Shown in pieces: positions 54,694 to 62,825 of a stretch of 64,000 nucleotides of DNA. Position 1 is the stretch's first letter; each line of letters starts with the position of its first letter. The translations under genes were made by a program, and so were the position numbers. This DNA is from Hydrogenophaga sp. (GTDB lineage Bacteria; Pseudomonadota; Gammaproteobacteria; Burkholderiales; Burkholderiaceae_C), in assembly GCF_026125785.1 (NCBI RefSeq), contig NZ_JAHCKL010000002.1, positions 62,001 to 126,000 of the forward strand, written 5' to 3'. The notes below the pieces were generated by a model. It had not been told where the DNA came from. It saw only the letters and a program-made list of their open reading frames with translations, and made no database searches.

Positions 54694-55488
54694 TCAACGG
54701 CCCAGGAGGAATTCGACGATGAGCTCCTTGACGCGCCCGAACATCTCACCGCCAGTGACGCTGGCGCAGCCGCGCTCGCGTGCCGCCACCAGGAAAGGAG
54801 AAACCGGTGGCGCGGTGATGGCGCAGGCCGCCATGGTGCCCGGCTGCAGGCGCGTCACGTCGATGGGGTAGGGGTCGTCAGCCTGCATGCCCGCGGTGGT
54901 GGCGTTGACCACAAGGTCGAACCCGGTCGGATCGGCACTGCCGTGCGTGACCGGGCACAGGCCCAGCGCGGCCAGCCGTTCCACCAGCGCCTGCCGGCGC
55001 TGGGCATCGGTGTCGTGGATGGCCAAGCGGCTCACGCCAGCCAGCGCCAGTGAGTGCGCGATGGCGGATCCGGCGCCGCCCGCGCCCGCCAGCAGGGCGG
55101 ACTTGCCTTTGGGCTCGTAGCCCTTGTCCTGCAGCGCTCGCAGCATGCCTGGCCCGTCGCCCATGTCGCCATGCCAGCCGCCGTCGGGGCCGCGGCGCAT
55201 GGTGTTGACGGCGCGCAGGAAGGCCGCGTGTTCCGTGGTGGAGGAGCAGAGGTCGAAACAGGCGAACTTGTGGGGCACGGTGACGATGATGCTGTCCACG
55301 TTCTGTGCCAGCGAGACGCCTGCCACCCAGGCCCGCAACTGGGCGGGTGCGACATGGGCCGGGACCACCAGCGCATTGCGGCCTTGGGCGACCAATGCGC
55401 GTGTGACGTCGGAAGGGGATTTCACCTGGGCGATCGGATCGCCGACGATGTAGTGGATGCGGGTGGCGCCGTTGAGATGGTCGAGCAT
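54694..55488 (-). CDS. Divergent shikimate/quinate dehydrogenase-like protein 1
   Basis: 264 residues. The AroE fold is clear: GDPIAQVKSPSDVTRAL at the N-terminus, catalytic Lys74 in IIVTVPHK, Asn95 in RAVNTMRR, and Asp111 in HGDMGDGPG; the NAD(P) motif is ALLAGAGGAGSAIAHSLALA. The first Ser of the usual SKS motif, which holds the shikimate carboxylate, is Val22, and the usual GxNTDG reads GDMGDG. So the catalytic residues remain while the substrate pocket differs. It is transcribed away from an IclR gene. Housekeeping AroE is unlikely; a catabolic role on quinate, shikimate or a related ring is inferred. Confidence 0.85.
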   Translation of the reverse strand: MLDHLNGATRIHYIVGDPIAQVKSPSDVTRALVAQGRNALVVPAHVAPAQLRAWVAGVSLAQNVDSIIVTVPHKFACFDLCSSTTEHAAFLRAVNTMRRGPDGGWHGDMGDGPGMLRALQDKGYEPKGKSALLAGAGGAGSAIAHSLALAGVSRLAIHDTDAQRRQALVERLAALGLCPVTHGSADPTGFDLVVNATTAGMQADDPYPIDVTRLQPGTMAACAITAPPVSPFLVAARERGCASVTGGEMFGRVKELIVEFLLGR

Positions 55489-55547
55489 GGCTGCTGGCGT
55501 AGGCCGAGGTTGAAGTGGCGGCGATCTTAATTAAAACTGGAATTCGG

Positions 55548-55560
55548 TTCAACTATTGAA
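55548..55560. promoter_or_regulatory. Palindrome between AroE-like gene and IclR gene
   Basis: TTCAA-CTA-TTGAA lies in the AT-rich 104-base region between the divergent starts. Its sequence is unlike the TCGAT-type sites of the cluster, so it is more likely bound by the IclR protein encoded next to it. Confidence 0.5.
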
Positions 55561-55592
55561 TTTTGTTCTGAAAATAGATAGACTGCTCGCCC

Positions 55593-56426
55593 ATGAGTGG
55601 CGTACTCGAACGGACCCTGGGCATTCTGGAACTGCTGTCGCGGTACGGAGAAGGCATGGAGTTGGCTGTGCTGGCCGACCGGCTGGGCATGCCCCGCAGC
55701 GCCGCCCACCGGCTGCTGGCCGACCTGGTGCGGCTGGGCTATGTGCGCCAGGCACGGGGGCGTGGCGACTACATGCTGACCACGCGGCTGGTGAGCATGG
55801 GCCTGTCCTACCTGAGCCAGAGTGGCATTGTGGATGTGGCCCAGCCACTGCTCAACCAGTTGGCCGAAGCTTCCGGTGAGCTGGTGAGGCTTTCCGTGGT
55901 CGATGGCGAACGCCTGACCTGGGTGGCGCGCGCGCAAGGAGCGCGCCAGGGCCTGCGGTACGACCCCGACATGGGCATCGATGCCCAGCTCTCGTGTTCC
56001 TCGTCGGGCTGGGCTTGGCTGTCCACCTTGAGCGATGACGTGGCGCTGGCTTTGTTGGCTCGGCAAGGCCTGGGCGCACCTGAAGATTTCGGCCCCGACG
56101 CGCCGACCTCGCTGCAGGCTGTGATGGAGGCCGTCCGGGCGACGCGTGAACGCGGCTACAGCCTGACGGTGGACACCTACGGGCTGGGCCTGTCGGCCAT
56201 CTCGGCACCGGTGCGCTTCGCCGGGCAGGCGGCCATGGGCGTCATCACCATCGCCGGCCCGACCGTGCGATTCACGCCGCAGCGCATGCAGGAGTTCGGT
56301 CCCGAGCTCTTGTCGGTTGCCGCTCAGCTCGCCGCCATCAGCGGTGCATCACCTTTCTTCAACCTCACTGCAGAGACCGGCGGCGCCGATGCCCCAGCGG
56401 GGCGCCGGCCGATCTATGCCCCCTGA
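55593..56426 (+). CDS. IclR-family regulator 1
   Basis: 277 residues. The N-terminal winged helix is LERTLGILELLSRYGEGMEL, LADRLGMPRSAAHRLLADLV and RLGYVRQARG; the effector domain has LVRLSVVDGERLTWVARAQG, AQLSCSSSGWAWLSTLSDD and VDTYGLGLSAISAPVR. It lies opposite the first AroE-like gene and is followed by an isomerase, an acyl-CoA dehydrogenase and a CoA-transferase, all on its strand. It probably controls that set. It differs from the PcaR-type IclR gene at the window's end. Confidence 0.92.
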   Translation: MSGVLERTLGILELLSRYGEGMELAVLADRLGMPRSAAHRLLADLVRLGYVRQARGRGDYMLTTRLVSMGLSYLSQSGIVDVAQPLLNQLAEASGELVRLSVVDGERLTWVARAQGARQGLRYDPDMGIDAQLSCSSSGWAWLSTLSDDVALALLARQGLGAPEDFGPDAPTSLQAVMEAVRATRERGYSLTVDTYGLGLSAISAPVRFAGQAAMGVITIAGPTVRFTPQRMQEFGPELLSVAAQLAAISGASPFFNLTAETGGADAPAGRRPIYAP

Positions 56427-56447
56427 CTTCTACCACCACAGCAACCC

Positions 56448-57263
56448 ATGACACGAATCTATTCACTCGCCTATCTCGGGGCTCACCGTTGCACGCCCGC
56501 CGAAGCCCTGCGCGTAGGCGCTGCCCAGGGCTATGCCTATGTGGGCTTGCGTCTGTGGCCCAACGCCCCCGGGGCTCCGCAGCAGCATCTGCTGGGAGAT
56601 GCCGAAGCTCTGCGCGAAACCGTGGCGGTGCAGCGCGACACCGGCGTGGGCGTTTTCGACCTGGAGATCATCCGCATCAACGAAGGCTTTGATCCGCACA
56701 CCTGGGATGCGCTCTACGACGCGGGTGCCGCGCTGAACGCCAAGGCGATCCTGGTGGCCGGCGACGATCCCGACGAGGCGCGTCTGACCGACAGCTATGC
56801 CCGCCTGTGCGAGGTGATGAAGCCTTATGGGATGACGGCCGATCTGGAGTTCATGCCCTGGACCGCGGTGTCCAGCGCCAATGCCGCGCTGCGCGTGATC
56901 CGCAACGCCGGCCAGCCCGCCAACGCAGGCATCCTGGTGGATGCGCTGCACTTCGGGCGCTCCCACACCACGCTGGACGACATCCGCGCCATTCCGCGCG
57001 AGCTGCTGCACTACGCCCAGATCTGCGACGCGCAGGCCGGCACCCACTTCAGCCACGAGCAATTGATCCACACCGCGCGTTGCGAACGCCTGTTGCCGGG
57101 CGACGGCACCATCGACCTGCATGGCCTGTTCGCGGCCTTGCCGGCAGACCTGCCCATCAGCGTGGAAGTGATCAACCTCGAACGCGAGAAGACGGCCGAC
57201 GTCAACGCCTGGGCTGCCCAGTGCCTGGCGGCGAGCCGTCCCTTTGTCGAAGCCACCCGCTGA
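56448..57263 (+). CDS. TIM-barrel sugar phosphate isomerase/epimerase-family protein
   Basis: 271 residues of the xylose isomerase-like family. Metal-binding acids are likely in VFDLEIIRINEGF (Glu), MTADLEFMPWTAVSS (Glu), AGILVDALHFGRS (Asp and His) and PISVEVINLEREK (Glu). Family members isomerise or dehydrate sugars and cyclic polyols. It follows the IclR gene by 21 bases and precedes the acyl-CoA dehydrogenase by 23. A ring isomerase or dehydratase role on a hydroaromatic acid is possible; nothing in the sequence proves the substrate. Confidence 0.82.
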   Translation: MTRIYSLAYLGAHRCTPAEALRVGAAQGYAYVGLRLWPNAPGAPQQHLLGDAEALRETVAVQRDTGVGVFDLEIIRINEGFDPHTWDALYDAGAALNAKAILVAGDDPDEARLTDSYARLCEVMKPYGMTADLEFMPWTAVSSANAALRVIRNAGQPANAGILVDALHFGRSHTTLDDIRAIPRELLHYAQICDAQAGTHFSHEQLIHTARCERLLPGDGTIDLHGLFAALPADLPISVEVINLEREKTADVNAWAAQCLAASRPFVEATR

Positions 57264-57286
57264 CCTTTTGCCTCAGAAAGAGAACC

Positions 57287-58447
57287 ATGGACTTTTCCCT
57301 CAACGATGAACAAAAGATGATGATCGACACCGTGCGTCGATTCATCGCCGAAGAGCTGCAACCACTGGAAGACACGCTGGAGAACCAGGGCCGTCTGGAC
57401 AAGGCCCAGGCGCAGGCGGTGCACGAGAAGTCCAAGGCGCTCGGGCTCTACGCCCTGAACATGCCGGCCGAGTTGGGCGGTGCCGGACTGTCCAACCTGG
57501 ACCGCATCCTGTGTGAAGAGCAGTTCGGCCACACCACCGACTACCTGATCCGCCGGGCCTTCGGCAATGTGTACGAGCCGCTGCTGCACTGCAAGGGCGA
57601 ACAGGTCGAGCGCTGGCTCACGCCTTCGGTGCGTGGCGAGCGCACCTGCGCCATCGCCATCACCGAGCCTGGCGCTGGCTCCGATGCGGCGGGCATCCAG
57701 ACCCATGCGCGCAAGACCGAGAACGGCTGGGTGCTCAACGGCAGCAAGCACTTCATCAGCGACGGCGAGTGGAGTGACTTCTTCCTGGTTTCGGCCAGGA
57801 CCGGCGAGAAAGAGATTTCGATGTTCATGGTCGACAAGGGCCTGCCCGGTTTCACCGTGGGCAAGGACCAGGCCATGATGGGCATCCGCGGTACGCCGCA
57901 CCTGGAACTGTTCTTCGACAACGTGCCGCTGGAGAACGCCGCGCTGCTGGGCGAGCAAGGCCAGGGCTTCAAGCTCGCCATGGGCGCGCTCAATGTGGTC
58001 CGCCTGGCCCAGGTGGGCGCGCGCGCGGTGGGCAAGGCTTCGCACGTGTGCGAGAAGATGCTGGCCTACGCCAACGAGCGCCAGCAGTTCAAGACCCGCA
58101 TCGGCGAGTTCCAGATGATCCAGCAAATGCTGGCCGACAGCGTGATCGAGATCAATGCCGCACGCTGGATGGTCTATCACGCTGCGTGGATGCTGGACCA
58201 GGGCTTGGACGCACGCGAGCAGATCGCCATGGTCAAGGTGCACGCGGCCGAGACGCTGGGCCGCGTCGTGGACCGCGCGGTGCAGGTCTTCGGTGGCATG
58301 GGCTTCTGCAAGGAGCTGCCCATCGAACGTTACTACCGCGATGCGCGCATCTACCGCATCTTCGACGGCACCAGCGAGATCCACCGCGGCGTGATCGCCA
58401 AGAGCGCGCTCAAGAAGGGCGCCATGCTGTTCGACATCCACCGGTGA
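57287..58447 (+). CDS. Acyl-CoA dehydrogenase with Asp at the usual base position
   Basis: 386 residues from the ATG at 57287. The FAD-dependent fold is complete: AIAITEPGAGSDAAGIQTHA and GWVLNGSKHFISDGEWSDFF in the middle domain, RQQFKTRIGEFQMIQQMLAD and VFGGMGFCKELPIERYYRDA in the C-terminal domain. The motif that usually reads YEGT(S/A)EIQR, where Glu is the catalytic base in medium-chain enzymes, is IFDGTSEIHR, with Asp360. Asp there, or a base elsewhere, is seen in ring-acting and branched-chain members. It should oxidise a CoA thioester; the CoA-transferase 6 bases downstream would supply it. Confidence 0.92.
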   Translation: MDFSLNDEQKMMIDTVRRFIAEELQPLEDTLENQGRLDKAQAQAVHEKSKALGLYALNMPAELGGAGLSNLDRILCEEQFGHTTDYLIRRAFGNVYEPLLHCKGEQVERWLTPSVRGERTCAIAITEPGAGSDAAGIQTHARKTENGWVLNGSKHFISDGEWSDFFLVSARTGEKEISMFMVDKGLPGFTVGKDQAMMGIRGTPHLELFFDNVPLENAALLGEQGQGFKLAMGALNVVRLAQVGARAVGKASHVCEKMLAYANERQQFKTRIGEFQMIQQMLADSVIEINAARWMVYHAAWMLDQGLDAREQIAMVKVHAAETLGRVVDRAVQVFGGMGFCKELPIERYYRDARIYRIFDGTSEIHRGVIAKSALKKGAMLFDIHR

Positions 58448-58452
58448 GCACC

Positions 58453-60036
58453 ATGACGCACAGCAAGTTCGTGACGGCCGCGCAGGCGGTCGAACTCATT
58501 CGCGACGGTGACACCGTCGGCCTCATGGGCGGCGGCGGCGGCCTGATGGAGGCCACCCATGTGTTCGAGGCGGTGCAGGCTCGCTTCAAGGCCACGCAGA
58601 CGCCGCGCGACCTGACCGTGGTCCATGCACTGGGCATTGGCGACAAGAAGACCAAGGGCATGAACTGCTTCGCGCACGAAGGCCTGGTGCGCCGCGTCAT
58701 CGGCGGCCACTGGGTCTGGTCACCCGCCATGCAGCAGCTCGCGCTGGACAACAAGATCGAGGCCTACATCCTGCCCGGCGGCGTTTCCAGCCAACTGCTG
58801 CGCGAGATCGGCGCCGGACGGCCCGGGCTGATCTCGCACGTTGGCCTGGGCACGGTGTGCGACCCGCGCCACGGCGGCGGACGCATGAACGATGCCGCGC
58901 GCGACGACTTGGCCGAGGTCATCGCCATCGACGGCCGAGAGTACCTGCGCTACAAACCCTTTCCCATCCACGTGGCCATCGTGCGCGCGAGCGCGGCCGA
59001 CGAGGACGGCAACATCAGCTTCGAGCACGAGGCCGCCAACCTGGACGCGCAGTCGCTGGCGCTGGCCGCACGCAACAGCGGTGGCAAGGTGATCGTGCAG
59101 GTCAAGGAACGCCTGCCGCGCGGTTCGCTCAAGGCGCGCGAAGTGCGCATTCCTTCTGCCTGGGTGGACGCCATCGTGGTCGACCCCGCGCAGCAGACCA
59201 GCTACGACATCCCGTTTGATCCCGCCTTCAGCGGCGAGCTGACCGGCGAAGCGCGCGCGCGCAGCGAGGCCGAGGACCATGCGCGCGAAGTGGCCGCGGC
59301 GCAGGAGGCTTTCAGCGAGCGCCAGGCCGTGGCCCGGCGCGCCGCCGAGGAACTCTTCAACACCGGCAAGGCGCGTCCCGTCATCAACTACGGCGTGGGC
59401 GTGCCCGATGCGGTGGCCAAGCTGATTGCCGCGCGCGATGAGCAACACCGCATCTACCAGACCATCGAGCACGGCACCTATGGCGGCACGCTGATGGACG
59501 GTGTGCTGTTTGGCTACGCGCGCAACGCCACCGCGATGCTGGACGCGGCCACCCAGTTCGACTTCTATGGCGGTGGCGGGCTGGACGTGGCCTTCCTGGG
59601 GTTTGGCGAGTTCGACGAGGAGGGCAGTGTCAACGTCTCGCGCCTGGGTGGCGTCACGGTAGGGCCGGGGGGCTTCATCGACATCGCGCAGAACGCGCGC
59701 AAGGTGGTGTTCTGTGGCACGCTGGCGGCCAAGGGCGTGAAGCTGCAGACCGGCGATGGCCAGATGCGGGTGCTGCAGCAGGGCAGCGTGAAGAAGCTGG
59801 TGAACAAGGTCGACCAGATCACCTTCAGCGGCCCGCAGGGGCTGGTGCGTGGACAGGAGGTGCTCTACCTTACCGAGCGTGGCAGCTTCCGGCTGACGCC
59901 AGACGGCGTGGAACTGTTCGAGATCGCACCCGGCATCGACCTGCAGCGCGACATCCTGGATCAGATGGCTTTCCAGCCCCGTGTGGCGCAGCCTTTGGCC
60001 GTGATGCCCGCACGCTTCTTCGACGCCACAGCCTGA
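58453..60036 (+). CDS. Fused acyl-CoA:carboxylate CoA-transferase (Pct/family I type)
   Basis: 527 residues, both halves of a class I CoA-transferase in one chain. The N-terminal half has GDTVGLMGGGGGLMEATHVF and LPGGVSSQLLREIGAGRPGL; the C-terminal half has the catalytic Glu339 in YQTIEHGTYGGTLMDG, plus DFYGGGGLDVAFLGFGEFD and GSVNVSRLGGVTVGPGGFID. Such enzymes move CoA from acetyl- or succinyl-CoA to a carboxylate with no ATP cost. Its place behind an acyl-CoA dehydrogenase suggests it activates the substrate that this enzyme then oxidises. Confidence 0.92.
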   Translation: MTHSKFVTAAQAVELIRDGDTVGLMGGGGGLMEATHVFEAVQARFKATQTPRDLTVVHALGIGDKKTKGMNCFAHEGLVRRVIGGHWVWSPAMQQLALDNKIEAYILPGGVSSQLLREIGAGRPGLISHVGLGTVCDPRHGGGRMNDAARDDLAEVIAIDGREYLRYKPFPIHVAIVRASAADEDGNISFEHEAANLDAQSLALAARNSGGKVIVQVKERLPRGSLKAREVRIPSAWVDAIVVDPAQQTSYDIPFDPAFSGELTGEARARSEAEDHAREVAAAQEAFSERQAVARRAAEELFNTGKARPVINYGVGVPDAVAKLIAARDEQHRIYQTIEHGTYGGTLMDGVLFGYARNATAMLDAATQFDFYGGGGLDVAFLGFGEFDEEGSVNVSRLGGVTVGPGGFIDIAQNARKVVFCGTLAAKGVKLQTGDGQMRVLQQGSVKKLVNKVDQITFSGPQGLVRGQEVLYLTERGSFRLTPDGVELFEIAPGIDLQRDILDQMAFQPRVAQPLAVMPARFFDATA

Positions 60037-60053
60037 GCGAATACGGGTTTTCC

Positions 60054-60094
60054 CGATGTTCGGTCGATCATCGAACGGATTCGACCGAACATCG
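60054..60094. promoter_or_regulatory. Predicted IclR (PcaU-like) site B, second AroE-like gene
   Basis: TCGATCATCG (60064-60073) is followed at 21 bases by CCGAACATCG (60085-60094). The whole is enclosed in a perfect 14-bp inverted repeat, CGATGTTCGGTCGA (60054-60067) and TCGACCGAACATCG (60081-60094). Three GTTCG-type half sites are visible, the layout known for PcaU and PobR operators. Confidence 0.7.
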
Positions 60095-60182
60095 CTCCCG
60101 GCGTGGTGCCATCAGGGCCTGACCGCTGGCCGCTGCTCCTACAGTTGCGCGCAAGACCTTCCATCTCTTCAGCGCTGACACC

Positions 60183-61016
60183 ATGATCAACGGCCACACG
60201 GACATCCTTGCCCACATCGGTTACCCGACGCACACCTTCAAGTCGCCGCTCATCTACAACCCCTATTTCGAGCACATCGGCGTCAACGCGGTGGTGGTGC
60301 CCATGGGTTGCCGCACGCCCGACTACCCGGCGTTCCTGCGTTCGGTCTTCACCCTCACGAATATCCGGGGCGCGCTCATCACCATGCCGCACAAGGTGGT
60401 GACCATGGGCCTGCTGGACGAGGTGACGGCCACGGCCCGGGTGGCCGGTGCCTGCAATGCCGTCAAGCGCACCGAAGACGGTCGCCTGGTCGGCGACATG
60501 TTCGACGGCGAGGGCTTCGTGCGCGGCGTGCGCCGCAAGGGCCTGGTGCTGGCTGGCGCCAAGGTGCTGGTGGTGGGCAGTGGTGGCGTGGGCAGCGCGA
60601 TTGCCGCCTCCCTGGCGGCGGCCGGCGTGGGCATGCTGGCGCTGCACGACGTCAACAGGGCCTCGGCCGAGGCGCTGGCTCAGCGCTTGCGCCAGCACTT
60701 TCCGGCGGTCGAACTGCGCCTGGGGTCCAACGATCCTGCCGGCATGGACCTGGTGGTCAATGCCACGCCGCTGGGCATGAACGAAGGCGATCCGCTGCCG
60801 CTGGATGTGTCTCGCCTGGCCGCGCGCACCTTCGTCGGCGAGGTGGTGATGCGCACCGAGATGACCGCCTTTCTGTCGGCGGCCCGGGACCGTGGTTGTG
60901 CGGTTCAAGTGGGTACCGACATGCTGTTCGAACAGATTCCCGCCTATCTGGAATACTTCGGGTTTCCCACCACCACGGCCGAGGTGCTGCGGTCGGTGGC
61001 CCGTCTGAGCGACTGA
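60183..61016 (+). CDS. Divergent shikimate/quinate dehydrogenase-like protein 2
   Basis: 277 residues. AroE-type features: GYPTHTFKSPLIYNPYF, Lys71 in LITMPHKVV, Asn92 in GACNAVKR, Asp108 in VGDMFDGEGF, and the cofactor motif VLVVGSGGVGSAIAASLAAA with Asp in HDVNRAS (selecting NAD). As in the first copy, the first Ser of SKS is replaced (Phe19) and NTDG reads MFDG, so the two paralogues share the same departures. It follows predicted IclR site B by about 90 bases and precedes a DMT transporter. Probably acts on a ring substrate brought in by this cluster. Confidence 0.87.
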   Translation: MINGHTDILAHIGYPTHTFKSPLIYNPYFEHIGVNAVVVPMGCRTPDYPAFLRSVFTLTNIRGALITMPHKVVTMGLLDEVTATARVAGACNAVKRTEDGRLVGDMFDGEGFVRGVRRKGLVLAGAKVLVVGSGGVGSAIAASLAAAGVGMLALHDVNRASAEALAQRLRQHFPAVELRLGSNDPAGMDLVVNATPLGMNEGDPLPLDVSRLAARTFVGEVVMRTEMTAFLSAARDRGCAVQVGTDMLFEQIPAYLEYFGFPTTTAEVLRSVARLSD

Positions 61017-61038
61017 CCGCATTCCCAGCAAGGCCCCC

Positions 61039-61905
61039 TTGTACGACCCGAGATTTCCGCACGCCGCGCAAGGCATCGCGCTGGCGGTGCTGGCCATGCT
61101 GTGCTTTGCCTTGCTGGACACCATTTCGCAGTACGTGGGGCCCATGGTCCCGGTGTTCATGGCGGTCTGGCTGCGTTTCCTGGTGCAGGCGGTCATGACG
61201 CCGCTGCTGCTCTGGCGGCGGCAAGGCCCGGCCATGTTGCGCACCCGTGCGCCGGGTTGGCAGGTCCTGCGTGGCTCGCTCATGCTGTGCTCCAGCGCGG
61301 TCGCCTACATGAGCCTGCGCCATGTGCCGGTGGCGGAGTTCACCGCCATCCTGATGCTGGTGCCGCTCATCATCACCGTGCTGGCCGCGCCGCTGCTGCG
61401 CGAGCGCATCACGCCCATGACCTGGTGGCTGGTGGCGGGCGGCTTGATCGGCGCGCTGGTGGTGATCCGCCCGCGGGGAGGGCAGTTCCAGGGAGCCTTG
61501 TTGCTGCCGCTGGGGCTGGTGATGATCAACGCGGTCTACCAGATCGTGACCAGCCGCATGGTGCGCACCGAAGACCCTGGCACCACCCATTTCTACACCG
61601 GCCTGACCGGGCTGGTCATCAGTTCGCTGCTGCTGCCCTGGACCTGGGCCGCTCTGGCGGACTGGAAGCTGTGGGTGCTGGCGGCGTTGATCGGGGTGTT
61701 CGGCTCACTCGGCCACTACCTGCTGATCCAGGCTTACCACCGTGCGCCGGCCTCTCGGTTGACGCCCTACATGTACGCGCAGGTCTGTTTTGCCACGCTG
61801 CTGGGCTGGCTGGCCTTTGGCTACGCGCCCGATGCCTGGTCCATCGCTGGCATCGTGCTCATCGCACTGTGCGGAGGCCTGGGCGTGCGCATGCGGCACG
61901 GCTGA
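61039..61905 (+). CDS. DMT-superfamily (EamA) transporter in the catabolic cluster
   Basis: 288 residues from a TTG start at 61039, with AAGG about 5 bases upstream; no ATG lies near the natural N-terminus. Ten membrane segments in two EamA repeats: ALAVLAMLCFALLDTISQYV with MAVWLRFLVQAVMTPLLLWR first, and GALLLPLGLVMINAVYQIVT opening the second. HVPVAEFTAILMLVPLIITV and APASRLTPYMYAQVCFATLL are the paired fourth segments. It follows the AroE-like gene by 22 bases and ends 5 bases before the convergent dehydratase gene. Substrate unknown. Confidence 0.9.
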   Translation: MYDPRFPHAAQGIALAVLAMLCFALLDTISQYVGPMVPVFMAVWLRFLVQAVMTPLLLWRRQGPAMLRTRAPGWQVLRGSLMLCSSAVAYMSLRHVPVAEFTAILMLVPLIITVLAAPLLRERITPMTWWLVAGGLIGALVVIRPRGGQFQGALLLPLGLVMINAVYQIVTSRMVRTEDPGTTHFYTGLTGLVISSLLLPWTWAALADWKLWVLAALIGVFGSLGHYLLIQAYHRAPASRLTPYMYAQVCFATLLGWLAFGYAPDAWSIAGIVLIALCGGLGVRMRHG

Positions 61906-61910
61906 GGCGC

Positions 61911-62819
61911 TCAGCCAACGCCCAGCTTCAGGCGCATCTGGTTGGGCAGCGGCACTGAGCGGCGCAGCACGTCCTCGGCCAGCCACAGGGCCGAGCGCCG
62001 AGCGCGCTCGGCCACCATGGGCAGCGGCATCTGCTGGTAGTCGTCGTTGAAGACCTCGAAGCTGTAGTCGCCCCGGTAGCCCAGGCGGTCGAGCTTGAGC
62101 ACGAGGTCCACCAGTTGTTCGCTGTGCACGCCCTCGCCAGGGAACACGCGGAAGGTGCGCGCGGTGGTCATGCGCTCTTCGAAAGTGCGGGTTTCCTGCC
62201 ACATGAAATCCGCGAGCTGGACCAGGAAGATCTTGTCCGGATCGAGGTAGTCGATCTCCTCCAGCGGCGTCTTGGCCGCGAAGATGTGGAACGAATCCAG
62301 GCCCAGGCCCAGGTTGGGGCAGTCGGCGCGGCACACCACGTCCCAGGCGGTGGTGAACTCATTGACCGTGCGGCCCCAGGACAGGCCCTCATAGGCGATC
62401 CGTATGCCCAGCGGGATGGCCAGCATCGCCAGCTTGCGCAGGTCGCGCGCAATGTGGTCGATGTCTTGCGAGGCGTGCACCGACGTGGACGAGCAGGCCA
62501 GCAGCACGCGGCAGTCCAGCGCGGCGCACATCTCCAGCATGCTCTTGGCGATGTCCATCTTGTAGTGGTGCAGATGCCCCGACAGGCCCTCGAAGTCGCG
62601 CAGCACCTGGAAGCCGGTGCCGCGCAGGCCGCTGTCTTTCACCGCCTGCACGGCGGCCTGCAGCCCGCCCGGGTGGCCGACCAGGTCGTTGGCCTTGAGC
62701 ATGACTTGCGAGAAGCCTGCGGCTTTCATGGCGGCCAGCTTGGCCTCCAGCGGTCCCGCCAGGGTGATGGTGTCCATGCCGAAGCCGCCGATGGCTTCGC
62801 TCGTGTCGCGTGCGTGCAT
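61911..62819 (-). CDS. 3-dehydroshikimate dehydratase-like TIM-barrel enzyme
   Basis: 302 residues from the ATG at 62817-62819 (a GTG directly before it could be used). The metal-ligand set of bacterial dehydroshikimate dehydratases is in order: Glu144 in RIAYEGLSWGR, Asp175 in LGLGLDSFHIF, Gln201 in FLVQLADFMW and Glu255 in YSFEVFNDD. TFRVFPGEGVHSEQLVDL is also typical. It should dehydrate 3-dehydroshikimate to protocatechuate. In QsuB/QuiC enzymes this domain is fused to an HPPD-like domain; here the HPPD-like part is a separate gene, 6 bases upstream. Confidence 0.83.
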   Translation of the reverse strand: MHARDTSEAIGGFGMDTITLAGPLEAKLAAMKAAGFSQVMLKANDLVGHPGGLQAAVQAVKDSGLRGTGFQVLRDFEGLSGHLHHYKMDIAKSMLEMCAALDCRVLLACSSTSVHASQDIDHIARDLRKLAMLAIPLGIRIAYEGLSWGRTVNEFTTAWDVVCRADCPNLGLGLDSFHIFAAKTPLEEIDYLDPDKIFLVQLADFMWQETRTFEERMTTARTFRVFPGEGVHSEQLVDLVLKLDRLGYRGDYSFEVFNDDYQQMPLPMVAERARRSALWLAEDVLRRSVPLPNQMRLKLGVG

Positions 62820-62825
62820 CACCGC

